Of a stretch of DNA of 64,000 bases, positions 38,831 through 50,800 are shown piece after piece. Each line of letters begins with the position of its first letter. The first letter of the stretch is position 1. The position numbers and the translations under genes were made by a program. The DNA is from Polytrichum commune (taxonomy: Eukaryota; Streptophyta; Polytrichopsida; Polytrichales; Polytrichaceae): the NCBI GenBank assembly GCA_950295325.1, contig OX485805.1, forward strand, positions 16,603,501 to 16,667,500, given 5' to 3'. The notes beneath the pieces were generated by a model. It had not been told where the DNA came from and ran no database searches. It saw only the letters and a list, made by a program, of their open reading frames with translations.

Positions 38831-39246
38831 ATTGTTGTACTAACTAGCCTCTTAATAATGTATGAACCCTTTTTGGATTTATACATTTTTTCAAGGCTAA
38901 ATCCTTGGCCCCAAGTTGGTGGGGGCTTGGCAAGGTTCAAATCCTTCCAAGGATACTTGGATTTTATATCAACACAAATTCACCCATTTAAAAGCATAAT
39001 ACCAATTATTTTATTATATTAAAAAAAACAAATTCGACATACAATACAAATCTTCGGAAACATACCGAATTGAAATTCACAAAATCGGAAAATTACCGAA
39101 TGAGAAAGTTAAATATCGGAATTTAACCGACAAAAAAATTTGGATTTAGGTAGCTTCCGATCAAAAAAAAAAAAATCCGAATCTTTTCATAAAAGATCGG
39201 AAATCTACCGATTTTTGTAAAAAACTCCCCGGACTCTGCCTGTGGG

Positions 39247-40594
39247 TAGTTTTAACTTCAGCTCTTACACTAGACCCTCATCTTGAAAACCTGGGTAATA
39301 TAAAGAAGTGGCGGGGAAAAGAGGTGGGTGTCAAACCAAAAGTAGCCCTAGCTGGGTTGATAGGGCTTAATATATACATGGGTAAAGAGCCCATAGATTG
39401 TTTATTAGTTTGTATGGTTTTCAGGAAAAGCTCCTTCAAGCTTATCATTTGCAGCCCTCCACAAAAGGGAAAGAGGGACTTGTACAGTTGACATAGTGTA
39501 GAGTAGCACCACTGTAGTATAATTAGGAGGCGAGGCTGAGCTAATTAAATTAACACCTTCACTTTACTTTACTTACTTAGTTTACATGGGAATCGAATAA
39601 GACTTGCCCAATTGTTCGCAGTGCGTTCAAAAACAATTCCCTCGAAGCGAGTGCCAATATGATAAACCCCACCCCACTGTGATCGAGCAGCAGTCGACGA
39701 TTGCATTTTATTTTATGTGCCCCAAATTAGCCCGATTTTGTGACATTGGCTCCATTCAATGCTGGAGCACTGGCGGCTCATGTCACACACACCACCTGGC
39801 ACCTACTACCCTACTCTAGCACCACTGAGGATGCAATTAATTAGTTGCCCCCCCCCCACGCTAATCTATCCACTTTCCACACTAATTTGGGAAACCTTTA
39901 CTGCCACGGTGTTGCCACGATTTTTTCCAAGGCTTTTGTGATATATGGTTTTGACGTGAGGTGGTTTTTCATGGGTAAAGGGGCGACCTATTTGCGAATG
40001 ATTACGCAAAGACAAGGGGCATGTAATGGGGTCCACATTATGACTCGAGATTCAAGTGTTTCATGGCCCACATGGTTCAAGTGTGCAAGGGATAGATCCT
40101 CTCGAAGAAGGTTCATGTTTTGTTGGCTCTGTCTGTAGGACAGAGACTATGCATCAACTTCTTCGCTTCAAGAGCAAATTTCCTAACCACTTTGTGTTCA
40201 CACTTGGACATTACTTGTTCTTGTTATTTTTGGTCCACTTTATGTAATGTGGATGTTAATTATAGTTTTTATATATATATAAGTTCTCCCTAAAATGCAT
40301 TGAAAGAAATCTAGTTAACTATAGTTATTTTGGTAGTTCTTGATTATTTATTTTAAAATTTTCGTGTGATAAATGAGTAGCTTCAATCCTTGACCCGTAT
40401 TTGAGAAGAAGGTGCACAAAATCCAAGAAGGGTTTGGTATAGTGAATAGCCATGCATTGGCATGAGCAAAGTAATCAACTACAATTGTAGTCTTTCATAG
40501 CAAAGGACAGAGCCTCACGGTTCTACTGTTTTCTTGTTAGGTACTCACTACTCAGACAACCACCTTCCATTTCTCAAGCATCTAAGGGTTGGTG

Positions 40595-40596
<2 letters not shown>
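39247..40596. other. no gene seen
   Basis: A 10-base C run at 39848-39857. Overlapping plus frames of 60-97 codons near 39.6-40.2 kb have no family features. Confidence 0.4.

Positions 40597-40634
<38 letters not shown>
40597..40634. repeat. (GA)n microsatellite, about 19 units
   Basis: Pure GA dinucleotide repeat followed by a MITE-like arm (see 4573-4780). Confidence 0.97.
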
Positions 40635-40637
<3 letters not shown>

Positions 40638-40679
40638 ATTGTATACAAGTGTACCTCTCATCCATCCAACATAGAAACT

Positions 40680-41030
40680 CGATCCACTATAGTAGACATG
40701 ACGCATTGAGACATGTAGGCATCTAGTTTAGGCCTTCGCAAATAGTGTACGTGACACTCAATACCATAAACGTGTAGCATTGGTATGCTCAATAATATTT
40801 TCCTCTTGGATACTAAAACATCAAACTATCATCTCAAGTACTCCAATGGGCTACCCTGAACCCTAAATGTCTTATTATATAACATTTTTCACCTCTTAAA
40901 ATTATTCAATAAGAAAAATAATGTCAAATTGATTATTACCGTATATGACATTTCTAGGCCTCTAGACAATTTAGTGTAACCCTTCGTAGACAATGTATGT
41001 GACTACATATCCTAAATAGTTTAGTAGGAG
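40680..41030 (+). repeat. two copies of the GTGACACTAAA...GTAGTG repeat
   Basis: Copies at 40680-40775 and 40940-41030 match the window-start repeat in the same orientation. The spacer (40780-40860) resembles the reverse complement of 3530-3700. Confidence 0.5.
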
Positions 41031-41149
41031 ATCAAAATTTTCTCCACTTCTACTAGCCCCATTGAAAAGAAAAGAAAAGAAACAAAAAAACTATCTCACA
41101 ATGGGGCCCCATTCCCCTTCCAACATAGAACCTTGACCCCCTTACATGT

Positions 41150-41900
41150 AGTGGTCGATTCATCTCAAATAACTTGCACTAGACTCATTTGGGGTCTTTG
41201 AACCTAATCTCAATGTCAAATCAACTAAAACTAACAACCTCCCGGGTGCATACTATTTGAAGCTTTTGAATGTTCGATGCATGAATGGTATCCTCGTACG
41301 TAAGGTAGAAATATAGGAGATGGTGAAATAAGATGGTTTGGCTAGAAAGAGTGGATTTAAATTTGTGCAATCATTTTCCAGAGATGGAGTAGAGGAAATG
41401 ACGAGGAATGCATGTTGTTTGGTATTTGATTCCATGTAAATAATTAGTTACATTTTCCCAAAGAGGCAAGTAATTCAAACCCCCTACTTGTATAGTGGAG
41501 TCTCCTTAATTTGAGCATCGGAATATCTTACTCTGCATACGAATGCACACAAAACGTTCAACTCAATGGCACCCAAAATCGATCCCAAGTGGTGTGAAAC
41601 AAGACCTGTTGGCCAATCACCACATCTGTTTCAGCTGACCACTTTTACAAATAACCATTTTGGATCCACACAACTATCACTCTACTCCTATTTCAACGCA
41701 CCAGTAATGATCATTCACCGTGTTTTAAAAAGACTTTTTCCACCTTCTGCGATACATAACCCCCTCTCTCTCGCACACTCTCCGGGCCAACATGCTCAAA
41801 TTCACGTCGGTAAGAATACCGTGCTCAATGTTGGCATTTCCTGTGTCTGTTTGTTTTCCTCGGGAACTCCTCCTTCCCGCACATGCATATTCTAAACCGA
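41150..41900 (+). repeat. dispersed repeat R2, copy 2
   Basis: Direct-orientation copy of 1440-2230. Its left part (41150-41290) also matches 33790-33940. As at the left edge of the window, the GTGACACTAAA repeat lies upstream, so the two regions may be an old segmental duplication or two insertions of one larger element. Confidence 0.6.
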
Positions 41901-42370
41901 GCCTAAAAGGGAAGCAACTGGTGGCTAATATAAGCATGTTCTCTTCCCTAAGCTCCTATTTCGTCAATTCCCTCCTTTGAACTGTAGCGGCTATTTAGCA
42001 TGCAAGCCCCTAGTGGGCCTAATAGTCAATGAAAAAGAGGAATAATTAACCCTAACATGCCAATATGCACAATCGCCACCTACGTACTACAAAAAGACAT
42101 CGTTGTATGTATAATAAAGTCCCTCTCTATCCATGCCGTATTGTGATATATATATATATACTAACGGAAACTTAGTAGTAATTGATTCAATTTCCATATT
42201 ACATACAAAGTACCGACCGAGTCTTGGGACCCGGGTGGGGCCAGTGGGAGAATGCCAGCTGTGGGTTTTGGCTTATATAAATCTTAAAGACATTTTGGAG
42301 GCTGCTTGAATGGTGTTGAAATTTCTCTTTCCACCTGCTTCACCTTATCATGCATGATTTAAGGTCCGGG

Positions 42371-43313
42371 TTTATCATGTTCTCCAACTACTATAGATTA
42401 GATTCGCACGACGAAACCGGTGTTGCAGTGACAAATCGGTGATGAAGCATGAGCACAAATTGGATTGAAAATCGCGCCTCTCATGATTTGGTTATGGTTA
42501 TTGGAAGTCACGCATGTTTGTTGATTTTCTGCACTGAATTCATATGTCTTTCCAAGTTCTGTTCACTATTGAGTGTCGAGAAGTTAATGGAAATTGAAGA
42601 CCTAAGTCTAAAATCTTTTTGGAATGTGTCTTTAGGGTGTTTGTTCTTTGATCCTCACCTAACCACACACCAATCAAGTGTTTTATCATGTTCTCCAACT
42701 ACTACAGATGAGATTCGCACGACGAAACCGGTGTTGCAGTGGCAAATCGGTGATGAAGCATGAGCACAAATTGGATTGAAAATCGCGCCTCTCATGATTC
42801 GGTTATGGTTATTGGAAGTCACACATGTTTGTTGATTTTCTGAACTGAATACTCATGTCTTTCCTTTGTGGGTTCTATTCCCCATGCCGGCGTGGTGCTC
42901 ACCACCTTAGTCCACCCAACTATGGTGGGGGGTCCTTGGACCTTGTTGTATGGGTACCTCAAAGCCCTTTGGGGGGATACCATGTCCGGTATCTTCAAGG
43001 CACTAGTGGCTAGCTAGGAACTAGTATAGTGTGTCACTATAGTGTCCATCCTCGAAAGGGAAGAGTAGTATTGTCCCAATGTCCCCTTGTCCAGTGGGCA
43101 TCGGGTCATTGGCATTATGAACGGACACTTTATTCACGCCGGCCCCGTGCTAAAAAGGGACCGGAGTTTCTATCTATCTGTCTTTCCAAATTCTGTTCAC
43201 TATTGAGTGTCGAGAAGTTAATGGAAATTGAAGACCTAAGTCTAAAATCTTTTTGGAATGTGTCTTTAGGGTGTTTGTTCTTTGATCCTCACCTAACCAC
43301 ACACCAATCAAAT
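42371..43313 (-). repeat. R1 repeat duplicated in tandem (311-bp period), second copy split by an insertion
   Basis: Copy 1 covers 42371-42681. Copy 2 begins at 42682, stops at 42864, and resumes at 43188-43313 after the insertion at 42865-43178. The two copies differ at only a few bases, so the duplication is recent compared with other R1 copies. Confidence 0.85.
42865..43178. mobile_element. 314-bp SINE-like insertion with 9-bp target duplication
   Basis: TGTCTTTCC occurs at both edges (42856-42864 and 43179-43187). The neighbouring R1 copy has the uninterrupted site at about 42545-42553, so the inserted segment can be cut out exactly. It begins with GGGTTCTATTCCCC, close to a pol III B box, and ends in a TATCTATC tail. 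A core, TAGTCCACCCAA...ATGGTGGGG, is shared with the intron elements near 56.3 kb and 58.1 kb. Confidence 0.7.
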
Positions 43314-44149
43314 TTGGGTGTTTGATTAAAGAAAGGTAACCAAATAACACTTGCATATGTTATTGCCCATTGTTGTATGATGAACCTCAGTTTGAACAAC
43401 CAAGATTTGTAGTATTAGGTATTATGTAGGTGTTAAGTGCTCATTTTTCATTTTCTCCAACTTCTAAGGTAGATAAATATGAAAAATGATTATTATTTTT
43501 TCTTTCCCTTGGGGCATGCACCTTTCATTAAAAAAACAAGAATCATGTGTGTTCACAACATACTCTAAAAACCCCCTTATATATCTTGGTTGTTAAATCA
43601 AGAAATACATATAAAATATTAATGATAGAAATACGAGTGACAATATGTATACGTAACAAAAATTGACATTCATACATAGTCATTAACAAAAGTATACAAA
43701 TACACTTTTGAGTAATAATGAACCCCTATCAAATGTATACTATAAAACCCTAGCCTTCATTAATAAAGTCGTTCAAGACTTTTTCATCCCCCGGATGTAA
43801 CTCATAGGCATCTAAATTTATAATATATGTCATAGAAGCTAATGTAATTATTGTTTTGAAATCTACCATCAAATGATCCGTAAGATAGTAAGTCCACTTA
43901 TTGTTGGTTCCTTTTTGATACCAACATAAACCAATCTCCATACTCGATCCTAGAACTTGCAACAATTGCGATCCCTAAATGCTTGATCCAAATTGTTGTA
44001 CACATCGGAGGTTTACTAATGATACGAAAAGGATTGAGTGAAACCCATTTGGGAATCAATAATTTCGCAATTTCAATGTCGCCCCATGATCTAACAAAGG
44101 ATATGAGACCTATGATTAGTACAAGATGGTGAAAAAATCCAAATTGAGG

Positions 44150-44730
44150 TTGTAGCCACTTTCTTCATAATTTTTGGAGCTCATGTGAATATCTTATTCC
44201 TTATCAAAGTGAAGATTCTTGTGCTCATAAAATGGTCATATAGGTCCCCCCCCACCCCCAAATAAGTTGATTATGGAACCTAAATTTCTTTTCATAACTT
44301 GAGCGTACAGTCCAATCTCTTTCAAACACAACTTTTTAGAATCCGTTCTTGGAGCCACATCAAACCAGATACCACTCAAATATAGGTGTCATAATAAGAA
44401 AAGTAACATAAGAAGGATTGTCTACCTTACCAATGAGATTTATGCAATGCAACTTTTGTTGTATTAGCAAATTTATGACGAAACATCAATAAAACATCTT
44501 AGGAAAAAATGAACTTTCCCTTGACTTAGTTAGAACACCAAAAGTGCATGTGTGTTGATGTTGTAAATGAATACCTAGGTCCTCCCAATTTTGTTGACTA
44601 TAATTGAATTTAGAATGGTTGATGTGTATTTTGAGTATGTAGTCTAACCACATGTCTTGTTGAGTGTTTGTTCTTAAATATAACCTAAGCACACACCACT
44701 CAACTATGAGTGTTTGGTTAAGAAAGGTAA
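44150..44730 (-). repeat. two inverted R1 copies
   Basis: 44150-44400 and 44440-44730 both carry the reverse R1 signature (GTCCAATCTC or GTCTAACC, then TGTTTGTTCTT and CACACCACTCAA). They are diverged and lie head to tail. Confidence 0.55.
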
Positions 44731-44799
44731 CCAAATGAGGTCCAAGTTCCTTATGTAAATTCATCCATTAAAAATGAGATAACACAACGGACTAGCGTG

Positions 44800-45640
44800 A
44801 GGATTTGCGGATTGAGTTGCCTTCATGTGGTCTATTTGGCACAAAGCGGTTGCGGTGATCAATGAGTGGAGAGCTTGGATCGCCACGGCTTCCATCTCCA
44901 AGCAGCATATTTTTCTCGCTTTCAATACTAGAGAATTAGTTACACACAATTTATGGGATTGAATTCAAGCTAGAAGAGCTTGACATTGCACCACATTTAT
45001 CATGCATGAACTTAGTGGCGTCAGGACAAGCGACTATGATAGTTTCAATAGAAGCAAGCCCTCTTTGGTGTGAAGATCCATTTTTTTTTCCCTCAAGTTC
45101 ATTATGATGTGGCACCTTCTTCTTAGCATCACCTTATGGACCATTTGCATTGAGAGAAATGCTACGGCCTTTAAACATGTACAATGGCATAAATCCAAAC
45201 TTGTCAAGACCTCATTTGAGACAAGTGTGGCATTTATGCCAATGTGGTATGGGATAGGGTGATTATGTTAAGATGAGCCCTTTCTTTGACCAAGGCTCTT
45301 CTCAAGGGGTTTGATCAAATGTTGGGAGCAAGAAGTATGCGCCGTTAGGGACAATCTCATGATAAAATGAAACTAGAGGCTTCATTGGTAGAACTAGAGT
45401 AGTCTTGATCGTTGTTTTTGTGACCTGGGTGATTGTTTGGGAGTTGTCCTTGGGTGGTGGTTTGTAGTGTGATTCTTGCTCCTTTTATGTGGTGGTGTGG
45501 CACGCTTGAGGACCTTTGCCTCCCCAAATTGAGTGTATCTTCTTGATTCTTAACTCATTCTTGGCAATCGCTTGTTAACCTAATGTCTCAACAAAGTTTA
45601 AAAGAGAAGAAAAGAAAAGGACAAAAAAAAAAGATAATAC
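44800..45640 (+). pseudogene. second decayed LINE ORF2 C-terminal fragment
   Basis: Reads VINEWRAW, RELVTHNLWD-stop-IQARRA, and MWHLLLSITLWTICIERNAT followed by QWHKSKLVKTSFET. It aligns with 19630-20130 but from a more distant copy. It ends in an A-rich stretch near 45600-45640. Frameshifted and non-functional. Confidence 0.6.
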
Positions 45641-47233
45641 AAAGGGCTATTCTAAAGCCATAAATGACAACTTGTAGATGATTTGACTTCCAAAATTTGC
45701 ATGAAAAGCCCAAAATTATTTAGACAATACAATTGTCCCTTAGCCTATACATACATACATCCATACATATAACCACTTGAACCCCTTCATTTACAATGGA
45801 TGTTTGTACATAGATGCTACAAACCCCAAGCTAGTTTGAGCAGCGTGCCAACCCAGCTAGTCAACATAGGGATTAATAGCTACCCAATGTGTTGTTTCCA
45901 GTAAAATCTTCCAGGTTCAACATTGAATCTGGTAAACTAGCAATTCAAACGCATTTTCCAAAGAGATCCGAAGAGCTGAGTAAAGTTATGGGGTATTCCA
46001 CATCTTTCTTGATTTTTTTGTACTGTAAGTGATCAAATAAGTCTATTTCCAGAAAGAAAAGAATATCTAGTACTCATTCTTAAATTGCACATGTGTATCT
46101 TTGTTGCTTTTTTCACTGGCCATGCTCTTCAATGCATGCATCCATATGAGTGGATACATAATTAGATCCTGTGGGGAGGGGTTGGGGTGGAGCACATAAT
46201 GAAGGCAAAATTTGGCACATGTGTCGACGGGTATATACATATTTGTCTTTGTTGAGGACTTCACTATGATGTGTGAAATTTTATTTTCAGAAACTTTGTT
46301 GAACCTCAGATGAGCTAATTGTGTGGTCCTCCATTTCACTACATGTTCTAAAATTTATTCACAGGCAATAAGGCTACAAGATCATAAGCACAGATCTGTG
46401 GTAGAGTACTCACAACTTGTGACGGAGGCCATGTCCTCTCATATTATCCCTTACATAGCAGACATATAAGTATAGTTTGTCTCTTGTGAATACATTCTTC
46501 ACTCTTCTTTCTGGAACGAGACAATGCAGATGGAAAATTACTGTGGATATCCTTTAGTGTAGACAAAATGAGGACCAAGCTACACGGTGTCCCAATTGCA
46601 TTGAAAAGTGCTCCGAGTGCCACAAAAGATAACCACAGAAACAAATCTCTCATTATTAGTGCAGTTCACAATACAAGTGAAGTGATAACGTTTTAGTTAC
46701 ATTAGTTGAACAAATACCTTCAACAATTCATTACATAGAAACATCTGAATATTCTCTACTTGGGTTCATATGCAGCTGAGAAACTTATGTCTCCATATCT
46801 TATAGGAGTTACAAAGTTGACCTCTCGAGTTCAACCCTGACCAGTGGATTGGTGAAACCCAAATTTCTCCAAAGCCTGGGCTTCAAACCCAGATATAAAC
46901 CAAATATTAACTTTGTAAGTTTGCAAAACATAGACTGCCAAACTTGTGCAGGAATAACTTACAAATGTGATGCCAACTTACTTACAAGGTCTTTGCCTTA
47001 TTGGTGAATCTTACGAATGGACTATTTTTGCATTCAAAGTGAACAGGCTCCAAAGACATGACTTGATTTGGAAATATTTAAGAACAAATATTTAGTGATG
47101 AAGCCCAGAAAACGAGCCAAGTACCAAAGTACCATTCCTCATATCTTAGAACATTCAGGGGAAGGGCTAGTAACAGATGGAATATTTTGTTAAGTTGGTT
47201 TCAGTGCAATGGGACCAAACTTACGCAAATTTT
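45641..47233 (-). other. 3' flank of PAA1; UTR not delimited
   Basis: Downstream of the TAA at 47234. A minus-strand 69-codon frame at 46653-46444 starts with hydrophobic residues (LFLWLSFVALGALF), but I cannot tie it to PAA1 or to a family. No clear AATAAA close to the stop. Confidence 0.35.
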
Positions 47234-47839
47234 TTAGTGAGCAAACTTGCCTTCTTTGGGGCCTAACCCTTTCTCAATATCATCTTCAGTTTGTGCTTCA
47301 CTCTTTGCATTTTGTAGAGCCTTCTGCCGTTCAAAATGTTCAGTGGAGACTTTTCTTGATGAGCTCAAGGACTCCTGCATACTTAAAGGTGGCTGAGAAA
47401 ATTCAAGCTGTAGCATTAGTGAATTGGCCATTACACCCAAGGAGCTTACACCCATGAGAGCACCGGCAATAGAAGGTGTAAGCATAACATTTGCTGAAGG
47501 CAAGAGAGCTCCCGCAGCAAGTGGTAGTCCCACCTGGATAAGATATAAAGAGGTAGTCATTAAATTGCACGACAATGATAAACTTGTACATGAACCAGAT
47601 ATAAGGCTGAATCAAAGTCGCCATTGATCTCAGAAGATATATGAGCTAACCTATAAAAAAAGTGGGTATATCTGGAGGGTGCAACCAGTAAAGTGGAAGA
47701 GGCCTTGGCTTGACAATAAAAGATGTCAGTTATTCCCATCAGATTTTGATTTACTTACAATGTTGTACATGAAAGCCCACCAAAGGTTTTGTTTGATTTT
47801 CCTCAAAGTAACCCGACTCAGCTCCAAAGCATCAACCAC
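47234..47839 (-). CDS. PAA1: PAA1 exons 18-19: last two membrane segments and C-terminal tail
   Basis: Exon 18 (47839-47759) ends [12 protein letters not shown] and joins exon 19 (47533-47234) in phase 0 to continue the seventh membrane segment. Tyr939-Asn940 and Met968-x-x-Ser971 are the copper-site residues of the P1B-1 class. The eighth segment ends near residue 985. The remaining ~55 residues form a hydrophilic tail rich in Ser, Lys and Glu, ending GKFAH before TAA at 47236-47234. The tail is longer than I recall for Arabidopsis PAA1 and probably diverges quickly. Confidence 0.9.
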
Positions 47840-50800
47840 CTGAACATCCGGAAGCATCAAAAGTATCAAAGTCGTTATGTACATTAAAATTGAAACCAAT
47901 TGGTGTGTGACAATTTGGATTTTATGGAATGTAGTGGAGAGATTACATAAAGTCCAAATGAGGTTGAATGGGATCCACTTGACCAATGTAGACCTACAAT
48001 TACTGAAGTCTAGTGGGAATACCACTTGGGAGGGCAAAGTCTCTCTTCTATGACTTGAGAAGCTTCAAGAACTTTCTCTTGGTTGGGCAGCTTCTGAGTC
48101 CCTTATTTCTTCTTGTGTGGGATGGCGGCATCAAGCCCATTTTGCCAGTCCACATGGGTGACAATCATTCCCACCCACCCAAACCCCTCAAAAATACAGT
48201 TTTTATCTAAGTGATAGATAAGGATCACCAATGCACTATTCGAAGAGGCCACAAGGATGTGGGGTTTAATAGAAGTCCATCAATGGTGTGGCATTGTGGT
48301 CTTGAAAAAGGCCACCAAGGAAACTGGATGTCATTTGTTATATTTTAGGGAAGTTTCGAATACATAACATTACTCAGCTTACAGAGGATGCTAAGTGGGC
48401 CCTTGAATATCCTCACATCCCATCGGATTCAACCTGAATTCAACCTTATCTAAGTGATAGATAAGGATCACCAATGCACTATTCGAAGAGGCCACAAGGA
48501 TGTGGGGTTTAATAGAAGTCCATCAATGGTGTGGCATTGTGGTCTTGAAAAAGGCCACCAAGGAAACTGGATGTCATTTGTTATATTTTAGGGAAGTTTC
48601 AAATACATAACATTACTCAGCTTACAGAGGATGCTAAGTGGGCCCTTGAATATCCTCACATCCCATCAGATTCAACCTGAATCTGGTGTGTGTATGTCCA
48701 CCTAATCTTCACCTAGCTGACCTGGCTACTAAGGTAAGCCAGGTCACTTCCATGGTCACTTTTTTCTAAGCGGACAGCAATAATTGAGTGGTATGTGGTT
48801 AAGTGTGGATATAAAAACGGACATTTAAAAAGAAAAACACACGTGTTACGTGCTCAAAATATGTTAACCATTCTAGGCTTAATAGTGAACATAATTCCGG
48901 GGGGGACTTATATGGCCATTTAATGTCCACAAGAATCTCCACTTTGACAATGAATAAGATATTCATATCAGCTCTGAAAATCATAAATGGCTACCAACAT
49001 GATTTGCAATTGGTAATCATCTCACACTAATTGCATGTTTCACAACCTACAAGAAGTGAGTGCAGAGCTTAACGTGACCATTAAACACCCCCTTACCTTA
49101 TACATGGTAAGAAAACGCTTAAATAGTGCTGAGTAAATGTTATGTTAGTTAAATTAGATCAGCTGAATCCTTCTATAAGTACCTAGTTTGTGAAATCTTC
49201 TGCCATTCAGAGCATCAAAAGAACGAAGCTATAATTTCTAAGAGAAACACCTTCCAATAAATTGAAGTCAGTAATATTCAGGTCAGACCTGCAAAATTAC
49301 CTGTGATAGTTTATCACCCATCAGAACAACCGATGCCACTTCACTGGCTGCTCCTACTCCCCCTGCCATAGCAATGCCCACCTCAGCTTCAGCTAATGCA
49401 GCAGCATCATTGACACCGTCGCCCACCATAGCCACGTGTCTGCTCTCCCTTTGGAGTTTCTTAATAAACTCTGCCTTCCCAGAGGGTTTAACTCCTGCAT
49501 GTACCTGCAACATGAAACATGAACCACGATACCCCAGTCACTTCTCAAATTTTCCAATGAAAAAAGTTTCTCCACATTATAAAAAAGATTGGAGTCCTGT
49601 ATACCAAACCATACAATATTCCCAAAGTTAAGATAAGAGGGCCTAATTCGGTTACTTATCTTAATCAAACACCTATGTGTGGTGTGTGGCTGCTTGCGTG
49701 TCTAAGAACAGACACCGGAAAGCAATCATGTGTTCCAAAGAGATTGACTCCCTACTCCAAATTTGTTAAGTATTCTACGCTCAAGAGTCAACATCAAAAT
49801 AGGGGGATCTATATGATCTTTTTAAGGAGACAGAGAATCTTCACTTTGATAATGAAGTAGATATTCATACAAGCTCCAAAACACTTATGAGGAAAATGGG
49901 CACAGCCTCAATTCGGATTTGTTAATCATCTCGTACTCAAAATGTTCATCATCCTAGGAGATGTGGGTGCAGAGCTAAACGTGTCTGCTTTAGACACTTA
50001 CATTGCTTCTAACTTGACCTGGGGAAGTACAGAATTTGAAGAAAGGATGATAAAACAGAGAATGTTTGTAGCCAGGATTTATAATTTCTGACAAAATCCA
50101 TATATTATGATTAGATGAGAACCTGATTCCGATCAATGCCTATTCTTGCAGCTACAGCTTCAGCAGCCTCCTGTTTGTCCCCTGACAACATGGCGATTTG
50201 CATGCCCATGCGATGAAGTGCATCAATAGAGGCTTTGGCATCAGCCCTCAGTTCATCCATCATTGTGACCGCTCCCACAAGCTCCCCATCTACCCCTGTG
50301 TAAACATACAGAATTAGGGCGATACAAATCAAGTGGACATTGATTACAGAAAAAAATTGGTGACAAATGAAGGTAATTAATAGTAACTCGGAGGACAAAC
50401 ATTCTTATAAGGCAGACCTTATCATCAAAACTGTTTGAACTATACTAATTGTTTGAGGGTTATTGCTATAAAAGTATGATGTAAATATATTACCTTGCTT
50501 CCAGGGTGGTGCCATGAGAGCTTGAAAGCAATAATCATGTTACAGGTGACAGCTAAAGGACTTGGTAGCTACAAACTTCATAAGCATCTAAACACAGGTG
50601 AATGGAATAGAGTTTTAGAAATTTGGAGGCATGTCTATAAAAACAAAGATATGAGGAGTGTTTGATTCAATGCAAACAACTGCTCAGGATGTTTGAAAAA
50701 TACTTGCTTTATCAGATTGGAAAAAACCCTCCTGATCGATCATGTACAAAATATATTTGACTTATCATGTTCTATAACCTTAAATATACAAGGTTCGAAA

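Larger units (their letters stand above)
37789..39238. mobile_element. non-autonomous hAT element, 1,450 bp, with 8-bp target duplication
   Basis: The element is flanked by a perfect 8-bp direct repeat, CCTGTGGG (37781-37788 and 39239-39246). Its ends are imperfect inverted repeats, CAATGAACGGGGAG on the left and CAGAGTCCGGGGAG on the complement of the right. The first and last ~200 bp are packed with CCGA/TCGG and CCGGTT motifs, as in Ac-type subterminal regions. An 8-bp duplication plus CA-type ends is diagnostic for hAT transposons. The interior has no transposase frame; it holds a 46-bp inverted repeat, a 5'-UTR-like stretch and a 46-bp minisatellite. Confidence 0.88.

Noticed and set aside
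38650-38847. Repeated peptide with SLPIEMLIS and DSELTH
   Set aside because: It is a reading of the 46-bp minisatellite, whose period is not a multiple of three.
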